A stretch of DNA of 17,625 nt from CAYSLU01 sp964431965. Its GTDB lineage: Bacteria > Verrucomicrobiota > Kiritimatiellia > CAIKKV01 > CAYSLU01. A model generated the notes under the pieces. That model saw nothing but the letters and a program-made list of their open reading frames with translations. It searched no databases and was not told the DNA's origin. Location of the stretch: the NCBI GenBank assembly GCA_964431965.1, contig CAYSLU010000102.1, forward strand, positions 1-17,625, in the 5' to 3' direction. Of the stretch, positions 7,999 through 16,300 are shown piece by piece (the stretch's first letter is position 1; every line of letters starts with the position of its first letter). Made by a program: the position numbers and the translations under genes.

Positions 7999-9991
7999 CG
8001 CCCGCAAGCGAGTGAGCGGGGACAAGGAGCTCGAGCTCTACCGCTCGATCCTGGAGGAGCCCAAGGAGTTCCGCAACGGCTTCACGTGGGTGACCGTGGC
8101 CGGGGCCTTCTTCTGCGGGCTGCTCATGATGCCCGGCACGATCTACCTCAGCCTGATGACCGGCGGCGGCATCGCGGCGTCGTGGGTGACGCTCATCATC
8201 TTCTCGGAGGTGACGCGCCGTGCCATGAAGACCCTCAGCCGGCAGGAGCTTGTCGTCCTGCTCGGCGTGGCCGGAACGATGTCCGCCGGCGGACCGATCG
8301 CCGACCTGATCTGGCGGCAGTTCCTGATCCGCTCCGATGCGGCCCGCGACATGGGCCTGATCGGCCAGTTCCCCTCCTGGTTCGCCCCCCAGCCGACCAG
8401 CGACGCCATCCTCGGCCGCAACCTGCTGCACCCGGACTGGATGGTCCCGATCATGCTCATGGTCTTCCTGTCGATCATCGGCACGCTGCGCAGCTATACG
8501 ATGGGCTACTTCTTCTTCCGGCTCACGTCGGACATCGAGCGCCTTCCCTTCCCGTTCGCCTCGGTCAGCGCGTCCGGCGCCATGGCGCTCGCGGAGGCGG
8601 GAGAGAAGAAGGCCACCTGGAAGTGGCGGGTGTTCAGCCTCGGGGCCGCGATCGGCGTCAGCTTCGCCATCGTCCAGGTGGGGGTCCCCCTCCTCACGGG
8701 CGCATTCCTCACCAAGCCGGTCATGATCATCCCGCTGCCGTGGTACGACATGACGACGCTCACCGAGAGCGTCCTGCCCGCCACCCCCTTCGGCATCGTG
8801 CTCGACCTCGGGCTCGTGCTCACCGGGATGATCATCCCGTTCTGGGCCGTGGTCGGAACCGGGGCCGGCATCCTGATCACCACCATCATGAACCCCGTCC
8901 TGCACAAGGTGGGGGTTCTCCAGCGCTGGCAGCCGGGCATGGACACGATCTCCACGACGTTCAACAACTCGATCGACTTCTGGTGGAGCTTCGGCCTCGG
9001 CGTCACGATCTGCATCGCGGTGATCTCCTTCTACCAGACCGGCCGCGACATGATCCGCAACATGCGCGAGATCCGGGCGCGGCGCCGGACGGCGGCCCCC
9101 GGCACGCCGCGGGAGAACCTCTGGGAAACGCCGAAGGGGCGCGGCGACTTCTCGCCCTGGATCGCCATCGGCCTCTACGTCGTCGCCTCGCTGCTCGTGG
9201 TCGCCGTCTGCCACCGGCTCGTGCCGCGGTTCCCCGTGTACTTCCTGCTCCTGTTCACGCTCATCTACACGCCGATCATGTCCTACATCGACGCGCGGCT
9301 CGTCGGCATCTGCGGGCAGCAGGCCAACATCCCCATGCTGAAGGAGGCGGCCATCATCCTCTCCGGCTACAAGGGCATCGACATCTGGATGGCCCCGATC
9401 CCGGTCGACCAGTACGCCGGGGCCGTGTCGGCCTTCCGGAGCAAGGAGCTCACCGGCACCAACTTCTTCTCCTACGTGTGGTCCACGGCCCTCACGATCC
9501 CCCTGGCCTTCATCCTCAGCTTCGTCTTCTGGGCGTTCGTCTGGAAGTCGGGCGTGATCCCGTCCGACCTCTACCCGTACGCGCAGAAGATGTGGGAGCT
9601 GCAGGCCAAGAACTCCGTCCTCCTGTTCTCCTCCACGATGGAGACCGCCGGCGCCAAGCCGCTCTTCTTCCAGGCCCTGCACCCGTGGGTCATCGGCTCC
9701 TCCTTCGCGTTCACGCTGATCGCCTTCACGCTGCTCTCCGCCTTCCGGCTGCCCGTCATGTGCGTCTACGGGTTCGTGCAGAGCATCGGCGGCATGCCGC
9801 ACAGCTTCGTGCTCATCGTGGTCGGCGCGGTCATCGGCAAGTTCTACTTCCAGCGCCGCGTCGGGGCCCAGCGATTCCTGCAGATGATGCCCGTGCTCCT
9901 GGCGGGCTACGGAACCGGCGTCGGGCTGATCGCGCTGATCGGCGTCGCCGCAAACCTCATCGTCACCGCCGTTTCGGGGGCCCCCTTCTAG
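7991..9991 (+). CDS. OPT-like polytopic membrane transporter
   Basis: This 666-residue protein has about 12-14 predicted membrane segments and resembles oligopeptide/YSL-type (OPT) transporters. Segments lie near residues 32-50, 58-75, 85-105, 150-178, 215-235, 262-300, 330-348, 388-408, 412-432, 495-518, 565-585, 588-610 and 633-660. A cytoplasmic-looking amphipathic N-terminus of about 30 residues precedes the first helix. Motifs shared with the gene at 128 (LSRQELVVL at 82-90; DIERLPFPFA at 181-190) show that the two are paralogues, but this one lacks the large beta-sandwich insert. A charged loop at 350-390 includes IRARRR. OPT proteins move peptides, glutathione or metal chelates with protons; whether this divergent relative transports at all is inference. 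The start is fixed by GGAGGAG 7 bases upstream. It ends in TAG (9989-9991), and the next gene begins 6 bases later in the same frame. Confidence 0.85.
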   Translation: MADARKRVSGDKELELYRSILEEPKEFRNGFTWVTVAGAFFCGLLMMPGTIYLSLMTGGGIAASWVTLIIFSEVTRRAMKTLSRQELVVLLGVAGTMSAGGPIADLIWRQFLIRSDAARDMGLIGQFPSWFAPQPTSDAILGRNLLHPDWMVPIMLMVFLSIIGTLRSYTMGYFFFRLTSDIERLPFPFASVSASGAMALAEAGEKKATWKWRVFSLGAAIGVSFAIVQVGVPLLTGAFLTKPVMIIPLPWYDMTTLTESVLPATPFGIVLDLGLVLTGMIIPFWAVVGTGAGILITTIMNPVLHKVGVLQRWQPGMDTISTTFNNSIDFWWSFGLGVTICIAVISFYQTGRDMIRNMREIRARRRTAAPGTPRENLWETPKGRGDFSPWIAIGLYVVASLLVVAVCHRLVPRFPVYFLLLFTLIYTPIMSYIDARLVGICGQQANIPMLKEAAIILSGYKGIDIWMAPIPVDQYAGAVSAFRSKELTGTNFFSYVWSTALTIPLAFILSFVFWAFVWKSGVIPSDLYPYAQKMWELQAKNSVLLFSSTMETAGAKPLFFQALHPWVIGSSFAFTLIAFTLLSAFRLPVMCVYGFVQSIGGMPHSFVLIVVGAVIGKFYFQRRVGAQRFLQMMPVLLAGYGTGVGLIALIGVAANLIVTAVSGAPF

Positions 9992-9997
9992 GACGCT

Positions 9998-11017
9998 ATG
10001 GAACAGATCGGCACACAGGTCCGGCTGCCGCTCGGGCGCGCGCTTCAGATCGCCATCCAGGGGATCCGCATCCGCTTCGGGCGCTCGCTCGTCACCGTCA
10101 GCGGCGTCGTCCTCGGCATCGCGTTCCTGATGAGCAACGTCACCTCCCAGCTCATCAAGGGGGCCATCGCGCGCGAGCGCGAGGTCCGGCAGACGGTGTC
10201 GCTCATGGCCACGCTGGTCCGCTCGGAGGTCGGCGACCCGGCCGGACGGCGGATCGGCGTCGTCGTCGCCGGCTCGCCCAGCGACGCCGAGCGCCAGCTC
10301 CTGGCCGATCTCCTGAAGCCGCCCGCGGCCGACCTCCGGATCCACGGGCTGGCCGTGCCGGGCGCCACGCCCATTCCGCGCGAGGACGTCGGCCGCGGCG
10401 CCGCCCTGCTCATGGTGCTCGGCGACGCACCGGCCGCACCGGCTTCGCTCGCCGAGCTCGGCGCCGGCCTGGTTCAGCCCGTGGTGCTCGACTCGCTGGC
10501 CAGTCGCGAGTACCCCGGCCAGCCCGAGCCGGCCATCCGCCGCGAGCTTTTCTTCGGCAAGGAGGCCGACGAGCAGATGGACCGCCTGCGCCGCCAGGCC
10601 GAGCAGGCCCGGTTCCGCACGATCTGGATCGCCGCGATCTCCATCCTCGTGACCATCATCGGCGTCTCCAACGCGCTGCTCATGTCCGTCACCGAGCGGT
10701 TCCGCGAAATCGGAACCATGAAGTGCCTCGGCGCCCTCTCCGCCTTCATCCGCCGCCTGTTCCTGCTCGAAAGCGCCATGATCGGCCTCGTGGGCTCCGT
10801 GATCGGAACCGCCGTCGGCGCGCTCATCCCCGTGGTGGCCTACGGCTTCATGTACCGGTTCCCGGTCGTCCTCGCCGCCCTCTCGCTGGGCGTCCTCGCG
10901 GCGGCCGCGGTCGCCTGCATCGCGGTCGGAACCCTGATGGCCATGCTGGCGGCCATCTACCCGGCGAACTTTGCCGCCCGGATGGTCCCCGCCTCGGCGC
11001 TGAGGAGCAACGTGTAA
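9998..11017 (+). CDS. FtsX/MacB-type ABC transporter permease (small form)
   Basis: A 339-residue permease of the FtsX/MacB/LolC/E class. It has four membrane segments: about 30-47, 207-229, 254-284 and 288-318. The signature cytoplasmic stretch TERFREIGTMKCLGA (232-246) after the second helix is the usual coupling region of this family, where the ATPase docks. The extracytoplasmic part (about 50-205) is shorter than the 220-250 residues usual for MacB. Its centre (85-180) alternates strand-like and helical patterns and ends in an amphipathic charged helix (188-205). It probably pairs either with itself or with the permease half of the 1757-residue protein encoded upstream. The ATG at 9998 has only a short AGGA (9990-9993) 4 bases away, so translation may be coupled to the preceding gene. 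The ATPase gene follows after one base. Confidence 0.9.
   Translation: MEQIGTQVRLPLGRALQIAIQGIRIRFGRSLVTVSGVVLGIAFLMSNVTSQLIKGAIAREREVRQTVSLMATLVRSEVGDPAGRRIGVVVAGSPSDAERQLLADLLKPPAADLRIHGLAVPGATPIPREDVGRGAALLMVLGDAPAAPASLAELGAGLVQPVVLDSLASREYPGQPEPAIRRELFFGKEADEQMDRLRRQAEQARFRTIWIAAISILVTIIGVSNALLMSVTERFREIGTMKCLGALSAFIRRLFLLESAMIGLVGSVIGTAVGALIPVVAYGFMYRFPVVLAALSLGVLAAAAVACIAVGTLMAMLAAIYPANFAARMVPASALRSNV
11003..11007 (+). promoter_or_regulatory. ribosome-binding site deciding the GTG start of the first ATPase
   Basis: AGGAG at 11003-11007 is 11 bases before GTG 11019 and 17 before the in-frame ATG 11025. The spacing favours the GTG, although both begin almost the same protein (two residues' difference). 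Confidence 0.5.
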
Positions 11018-11018
11018 C

Positions 11019-11795
11019 GTGGCCATGGACCCCTCAATCGACAGCCTGTTCGCGGACAGCGGCGAGGCCGGGCGCAGCGGCTTCGTCATCCGCGCCGTGG
11101 ACGTCCGCCGCGTCTACCGCATGGGCGAGGAGGAAACCCACGCCCTGCGCGGGGCCACGCTCGATGTGCGCCGAGGGGAGTACCTCTCCATCATGGGGCC
11201 TTCGGGATCGGGCAAGTCCACCCTCTTCAATATGATCGGCGGCCTCGACAAGCCCACGTCCGGGAAGGTCTATATCGACCAGGTCGATATCGCCCAGCTC
11301 GACCCCTACGAGCTCGCCTGGCTGCGCTGCCGGAAGGTCGGCTACGTGTTCCAGTCGTTCAACCTCATCCAGGTCATGTCCTGCATCGAGAACGTCACCC
11401 TGCCCATGTCCTTCGCCGGGCTCAGCAGCGAGGACGCGCGCACGCGCGGGCTGGAGATTCTTGAAATGGTCGGGCTCGCGGACCGGGCGCTTCACAAGCC
11501 GTCCGAAATGTCCGGCGGACAGCAGCAGCGCGTCGCCATCGCCCGCGCGCTCGCCAATTCGCCGGACATCATCCTGGCCGATGAGCCGACCGCCAACCTG
11601 GACCTCCGGACCGGCGAGGAGATCATCGAGCTGTTCCGCCACTTGCGCGACCGGCTGGGTGTCACCATCATCACCGCCACCCACGACCTCAAGATGCTCA
11701 AGACGTCGGACCGCATCGTCTGGATCGAGGACGGCCGCATCGCCAAGGTGACCACCCCGGAAGAGATGAAGATCCAGATCGAGGAGATCCACTGA
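11019..11795 (+). CDS. ABC transporter ATPase, LolD/MacB type (first of two)
   Basis: A 258-residue cytoplasmic ATPase that hydrolyses ATP to drive FtsX/MacB-type permeases. All motifs are intact: Walker A GPSGSGKST (60-68), Q-loop Gln in VFQSFNLI (110-117), signature SGGQQ (165-169), Walker B IILADEP (184-190) with its catalytic Glu, D-loop NLD (193-195) and switch His in THD (221-223). The FNLI after the Q-loop and LDKPTSG after Walker A are typical of the LolD/FtsE/MacB group. A 20-residue N-terminal extension precedes the domain and is absent from its paralogue at 12190, to which it is very similar throughout. It starts one base after the permease stop, and its TGA overlaps the ATG of the PqqD-like gene (11793-11797). 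Confidence 0.95.
   Translation: MAMDPSIDSLFADSGEAGRSGFVIRAVDVRRVYRMGEEETHALRGATLDVRRGEYLSIMGPSGSGKSTLFNMIGGLDKPTSGKVYIDQVDIAQLDPYELAWLRCRKVGYVFQSFNLIQVMSCIENVTLPMSFAGLSSEDARTRGLEILEMVGLADRALHKPSEMSGGQQQRVAIARALANSPDIILADEPTANLDLRTGEEIIELFRHLRDRLGVTIITATHDLKMLKTSDRIVWIEDGRIAKVTTPEEMKIQIEEIH
11781..11786 (+). promoter_or_regulatory. strong Shine-Dalgarno for the PqqD-like gene
   Basis: GAGGAG at 11781-11786 lies 8 bases before the ATG at 11795, inside the last codons of the ATPase gene. It supports the short PqqD-like frame as a real gene and fixes its start. Confidence 0.7.
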
Positions 11796-12189
11796 TGCTC
11801 CTCCGCCGGAAATCGCCTCCCCCCCCCTCCCCGGTGCGACCGCCGTCCCGCGACCCCCTCGCCGCCGTTCCCCTCGTCCCCGGCACCTTGGACCGGGCCG
11901 TCGATGGGCGGGGGCTCCTGCACCTGCGCCTGCGCCCCCAGCTGCGCGGGATGCGAAAGCGGGTCGCCGACCTGCTCGGATACGACTATTCGCGGCGCCT
12001 GGAGCTGGACGCGTGCGGCACGCTGTACTACCAGCTGATCGACGGACGCCGGTCGCTCCGCGACATCGCCGGCGAGATGGCCGAGCGGGGACACGGCACG
12101 CCGGAACAGATGGAGACACGGGTCGCGCTCTTCACGAAGGAACTCATGACCCGGAACATGGTCTGGCTGAAAGTGGAGACCGACGCGAA

Positions 12190-12193
<4 letters not shown>
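11795..12193 (+). CDS. PqqD-like (RiPP recognition element fold) small protein
   Basis: This 132-residue protein has a proline-rich N-terminus (residues 8-30) and a C-terminal domain (about 60-128) with the PqqD pattern: a strand with LELDACGTLYYQLIDG (68-83), then SLRDIAGEMAERG (87-99) and a helix ending in VALFTKELMTRNMVWL (110-125). PqqD and its relatives are small winged-helix domains that bind the leader of a precursor peptide and present it to a radical SAM enzyme. No such enzyme or precursor is seen here. Lying between two ABC ATPase genes, it may instead recognise a peptide cargo or a partner tail; that is inference. The domain is divergent, so another small winged-helix role is possible. 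The gene overlaps its neighbours (TGATG at 11793-11797 and ATGA at 12190-12193), so it is tightly co-translated. Confidence 0.8.
11819..11827 (+). repeat. homopolymer of nine C near the start of the PqqD-like gene
   Basis: Nine consecutive C lie in codons 9-11 of the PqqD-like gene (proline codons). A one-base slip here would shift the frame and remove the whole PqqD domain. Tracts of this length are prone to slippage and also to sequencing error. Confidence 0.9.
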
Positions 12194-12909
<716 letters not shown>

Positions 12910-12916
12910 CGCCGCC

Positions 12917-15900
12917 TCAGCGGATGCCGATCAGCACGCCATTGGGCATCGGCAGGTCCACGAACACGACCGTTCCCGGCTGGGCCATCTGCGCGAGAAC
13001 ATTGGTGTAGCCTCCGGCTCCGGCCGCCGCCGAGCACGTCCCCGCAAATGTGTCGTAGCGGGCCACCCGCGCCACGGCAATCCGCCCGCCGCCGCCGGCG
13101 CCATCGATCGTCGACCCCGCCGCCCCGCCGCGCGCCAGCAGCCGCCCGCCGGAGCCGCCCGTGAAACGCACGGTCTCGATGAAGACGCCGCCGCCCGAGC
13201 CGCCACCGTAGGCCCCGATCGCGCCGTCGGCCCGTATCGTCCCGCTCACGTCAACCCGATCGCCGCCCCGAAGGCGCACCAGCCCGCCGCCCCGCCCGCC
13301 GCTGCCGTTTCCGGTGCGCGCCGCCCCGCCGCTCCCCGGGTACACCGGCGCGTTCGAGGACCCGTAGGTGATGCCGCCCGACGACTGCGACGAGCGGCCG
13401 CCGGCTCCGCCGTATCCCGCACCGCTGCCCGTGAGGCTCGAAGACACGCCCCGCCCAGGCCCCACGCCGTGCGTCGCCGCCCCGCCGTTGAACCCGCGGC
13501 CGTCGGCCGACAGCACCGCGCCCGCATCGATGGCCACCGAATAGGCCCGGATCAGCGGCGAGCCGCCGTTCGTGCCGTCGGACTGCAGGTACGCCCACGC
13601 GTTGCTGCCCATCTGGAACTGGCCGCCCGCGGCCAGCAGCACCCCTCCGTCCGGCCAGGCCGCGTTCGTCGGGCCGCTCGACACGTAGAGGCGGACATTG
13701 GTCACGACCGCGGACCGGGCCAGCACCAGATCGCGGCCGACGCGCACCTCCCCGTAGCCCCGGACGATCGTGCTGTGGTAGACATCGTTCGACAGGATGC
13801 AGTCCCGGCCGACCAGCAGGCGCGCGTTGCCGAACATCGTGCTGCCCGCGAGGAAGTCGCGCCCCACCGTCACCGTCGCGTTTCGGAAAACGTCGAGCTT
13901 CGCGCTTCCGCCGATCCCCGTGACATCGCCGGTGACCGAGAGCTGGAACCCGTCGGTCGCATACCGGATCCAGGCGTTCTGCAGGACGAGGTTGGTCACG
14001 GACCAGGAGGTGAACCCGGGCACGACCCATTGTCCCGAGTGCCGCACAACGTTGTTGAGGAACGCGTTGTCCGGGAAGTAGAGCGTTCCCAGGTCACCCA
14101 TGAGGTCGCTGGCGCCGGCGCCGCTGTCCGCTGAAAAGCGCACGGTCGGTTGCGGCAGGGCGGCCTGCAACCCGGCGTCATAGTAGATCGCGATTCGCCC
14201 GCCGCCGCCGCCGCCCATCAAGGTCCCGGCCCGGTCTCCGCCATCGGCTCGCACGGCGCCGGAACCCGAGAAGGTGCGGCAGTTCACCCAGATCGCACCG
14301 CCGGAACCGCCGCCGTATCCACCGCCGACTCCGTCGGCCGAGAGCACGCCGTCGACGACCACATCGCCAGCCGTATCGAGGCGGATCAAGCCGCCGCCAG
14401 CGCCGCCCTGGGTCGCCGCGTATGCCCGGGAGCCGCCGCCGCTGCCCGGCCACTCCGGCTGGCTGGCATCGCCGTACGTCCCGCCGCCGGCGGCGTCGCT
14501 CCCGCTCCCCCCGGCGCCGCCGTACCCGCCGCCGCCGCCGGTTGCCGTGCCCTGACGGCCCCCGCCCGGCCCGTAGCCGTTGTAGGAATACCCGGCGACA
14601 TAGTAGCCCCCTCGGAAGCCACGGCCATCGGCGTTGATGCCCGCGCCGGTGGCAATCCGCAGGTTGCCCACGCTAAAACGGATCGATCCGCCGTTCGTGT
14701 TGTGCGAGTGGGGGTAGATCCAGGAGTTGCTCGCCAGCCACACGTCGCCGGTCACGCCCACGGTTGCGCCCCAGTCCGGCGTTGCCGCGTTCGTCGCCCC
14801 CGCGAACAGGTACATCGCGCCGCTGTTCGTCAGGGTCAGGCTTCCCCCGCACTCGAGCGTCACGTAGGAGAGATCCAGAACGCCATTCGTCCCCTGGATC
14901 AGGATGCTGTTCGTCACCGTCAGGGCCAGTTTCGTGTCCGCCAAGATGATCCACCCGTTCGTGACGTTCATCGAGTCCGCGGCCCAGGCGGAGAAGCCGG
15001 GAATCTTGAGCACCCCCGTATGCGGCAGCCACGCGGGGTCGAGGAATTCCCTGTCGGGCAGGAAAATGGTGCCGATGCGCGCGCGCGCCGGGGACGGAAT
15101 GTCACGGCCGTATGTCGCCGTGATCCGCACGCGTGACTTCGGCTCGACCGCCTGCGCGGCCGGGTCGTACACGATGGCGATCCGCCCGCCGCCGCCGCCG
15201 CCGCCGATCACGCGCGGCGTGGCCGGCGTGTCATAGCCACCGTTGCCACCGCTGGCGTTGATGGCGCCCGAGCCGCGGAGCGCGGCGCAACGGATGAACA
15301 CGGCTCCGCCCGAGCCGCCGCCGCCGCGGTTGGGAACCCCATCGGCCCCATTCGCCACAATCGAGCCGTCCAGCGTCACGACGCCCGACGCGTCGATCCG
15401 CACGGCGCCGCCGCCGTTGCCGCCATTCGACGGATAGGCGTCACACCCGCCGCCGCCGCTGCCCGGCGACGAGGGCTCGTTCGTCGAATCGTTAGCCGCA
15501 CCAGCGCCGCCATTGTAGCCGTTCCCGCCCGCCGCCCCATGCCCGCCGCCACCACCGCCATTTCCGCCCGTACCGCCGCCGCCCGGCCCCTGGCCGCCCC
15601 GCGTCGGCGTGCCGCCGCCATAGCCGCGGCCGTTGACGTTAATCGCACCGCCCGGGCTCACGACCAGGTTCGAGCACACGACGTACACCCGGTTCGACAT
15701 CTGGCCGTCCGCAAACGCCGGCGGCAGCGACATCTGCCCGCCGGCCAGAACGGCCACCTCGAGCGCCGTCAGGGATGTCGCCCAGTTCGTAAAGACCAGC
15801 GTCGCACCCGCCGCGACCGTCAGCTCGGCCACCTCGGCGGCCGAGCTCAGCAGACAGACTCCCGTCCCGATCACCACCGCATCCGAGGCCGACGGCAGCC

Positions 15901-16237
15901 CCGGAGGGCTCCATCCGGTGGCGTTGAACCACACCCCCGTTCCCAGCCACGACCGGACCGTCGCCGCCGCCGTCGTGAACGCCACGGACTCGGACGCCCA
16001 TGACTCACCATCGACGTTGGTTGCATAGCACCGGTAGAAGTACGGCGTACCGCTCTGCAGCCCCACCAGCGAGGAGAACGTCCAGTCCGGCGCCGAGCCG
16101 ATCGCCACCTCGTTGCTCCACGCCGCCCGATTCGTCTCGCCATCGGTGGGGCCCCAGAAGACCGAGACCAGCGGGCTCGGACTCCCGCCCAGCACCTCGC
16201 CCCGCAGCAGGGCGCCGCTGGACGACACATTCGTCAC
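12917..16237 (-). CDS. glycine-rich repeat surface protein, C-terminal part downstream of an in-frame stop
   Basis: The listed 1106 residues start at a GTG with no ribosome-binding site, which is merely the first start codon after the TAG at 16298-16300. The open frame actually runs straight on from the stop, and the upstream part is the same protein. In order it has an Fn3-like domain (about 1-90, ending YFYRCYATNVDGESWASE), a WLGTGVWFNATGW segment (97-109) typical of the start of extracellular beta-helix proteins, and then three copies of a glycine-rich module (about 190-400, 515-725, 895-1095) joined by beta-rich linkers containing TNSILIQG- and VGRD-type strands. The sequence is low in Cys and rich in Gly, Asn and Thr, as expected for an exported beta-solenoid or adhesin-like protein. 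No C-terminal sorting signal (PEP-CTERM, LPXTG or T9SS type) is recognised; it ends ...PNGVLIGIR. Function is unknown. Alone, this fragment has no signal peptide and would not be secreted. Confidence 0.7.
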   Translation of the reverse strand: MTNVSSSGALLRGEVLGGSPSPLVSVFWGPTDGETNRAAWSNEVAIGSAPDWTFSSLVGLQSGTPYFYRCYATNVDGESWASESVAFTTAAATVRSWLGTGVWFNATGWSPPGLPSASDAVVIGTGVCLLSSAAEVAELTVAAGATLVFTNWATSLTALEVAVLAGGQMSLPPAFADGQMSNRVYVVCSNLVVSPGGAINVNGRGYGGGTPTRGGQGPGGGGTGGNGGGGGGHGAAGGNGYNGGAGAANDSTNEPSSPGSGGGGCDAYPSNGGNGGGAVRIDASGVVTLDGSIVANGADGVPNRGGGGSGGAVFIRCAALRGSGAINASGGNGGYDTPATPRVIGGGGGGGRIAIVYDPAAQAVEPKSRVRITATYGRDIPSPARARIGTIFLPDREFLDPAWLPHTGVLKIPGFSAWAADSMNVTNGWIILADTKLALTVTNSILIQGTNGVLDLSYVTLECGGSLTLTNSGAMYLFAGATNAATPDWGATVGVTGDVWLASNSWIYPHSHNTNGGSIRFSVGNLRIATGAGINADGRGFRGGYYVAGYSYNGYGPGGGRQGTATGGGGGYGGAGGSGSDAAGGGTYGDASQPEWPGSGGGSRAYAATQGGAGGGLIRLDTAGDVVVDGVLSADGVGGGYGGGSGGAIWVNCRTFSGSGAVRADGGDRAGTLMGGGGGGRIAIYYDAGLQAALPQPTVRFSADSGAGASDLMGDLGTLYFPDNAFLNNVVRHSGQWVVPGFTSWSVTNLVLQNAWIRYATDGFQLSVTGDVTGIGGSAKLDVFRNATVTVGRDFLAGSTMFGNARLLVGRDCILSNDVYHSTIVRGYGEVRVGRDLVLARSAVVTNVRLYVSSGPTNAAWPDGGVLLAAGGQFQMGSNAWAYLQSDGTNGGSPLIRAYSVAIDAGAVLSADGRGFNGGAATHGVGPGRGVSSSLTGSGAGYGGAGGRSSQSSGGITYGSSNAPVYPGSGGAARTGNGSGGRGGGLVRLRGGDRVDVSGTIRADGAIGAYGGGSGGGVFIETVRFTGGSGGRLLARGGAAGSTIDGAGGGGRIAVARVARYDTFAGTCSAAAGAGGYTNVLAQMAQPGTVVFVDLPMPNGVLIGIR
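12953..15670 (-). repeat. three diverged glycine-rich modules of about 200 residues
   Basis: The modules span about 15670-15038, 14695-14063 and 13555-12953 (read on the minus strand). Each runs: I-N/S-x-D/N-GRG (VNGRG, ADGRG, ADGRG), a GPGGG and GGAGG tract, P-x-x-PGSGG, GGxGGG-x-x-R, a VDG/VSG strand followed by x-A-D/N-G, GGGSGG, and finally GGGGRIA (I/V). The last copy has lost the YD that follows in the first two. The copies are diverged at DNA level, so the duplications are old. Polyglycine stretches of this type can form packed helices in adhesins; that is inference. Confidence 0.75.
15186..15206 (-). repeat. in-frame CCG trinucleotide tract (seven units)
   Basis: Seven CCG units on the plus strand encode seven glycines just before RIAI at the end of the first glycine-rich module. 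Slippage by whole units would keep the frame and change only the glycine count. Shorter CCG tracts occur at the equivalent place in module 2 (near 14200-14217) and at 14528-14539. Confidence 0.85.
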
Positions 16238-16297
16238 GCCCGCGCCGTTGCTGACGGTGGGTGCCCCGAGCGTGGAAAACGACGTGACGGGACTGGC

Positions 16298-16300
16298 CTA
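16298..16300 (-). other. in-frame TAG interrupting the surface-protein gene at a conserved tryptophan position
   Basis: On the minus strand the codon is TAG, with the same frame open on both sides (more than 1300 bases upstream to the window edge and 3381 bases downstream to the TGA at 12917-12919). The two adjacent Fn3-like repeats align as YRFYATNAIGDA-stop-ASPVTSFST and YRCYATNVDGESWASESVAFTT. The stop therefore sits exactly at the W, and one base change (TGG to TAG) explains it. Alternatives are nonsense mutation, translational read-through, or a base-call error. Confidence 0.85.

Noticed and set aside
5164..8025. 953-codon minus-strand frame
   Set aside because: Same kind of shadow opposite the permease fusion gene; composition is biased and no motif is present.
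7802..11089. 1095-codon open frame on the minus strand across three plus-strand genes
   Set aside because: It is an antisense shadow of GC-rich coding DNA: the translation is rich in H, D, R, G and E with no membrane pattern or domain, while the plus-strand products have clear families.
8086..11235. 1049-codon plus-strand frame overlapping the OPT-like and permease genes
   Set aside because: Arg/His/Pro-rich out-of-frame translation, with no start context; the overlapping frames encode recognisable membrane proteins.
12013..12189. Upstream extension of the second ATPase frame
   Set aside because: It overlaps the PqqD-like gene; the ATG at 12190 overlaps that gene's stop in the usual coupled fashion and begins the normal ATPase N-terminus.
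12923..12950. Possible terminator hairpin (GATGCC ... GGCATC, 16-base loop)
   Set aside because: The stem is only 6 bases, has no T-run on either strand and lies inside the coding end of the minus-strand gene.
14500..15660. Dense CCG/GGC repeats considered as a CRISPR or non-coding repeat array
   Set aside because: They are in-frame glycine codons of a continuous open frame with no spacer and repeat regularity.
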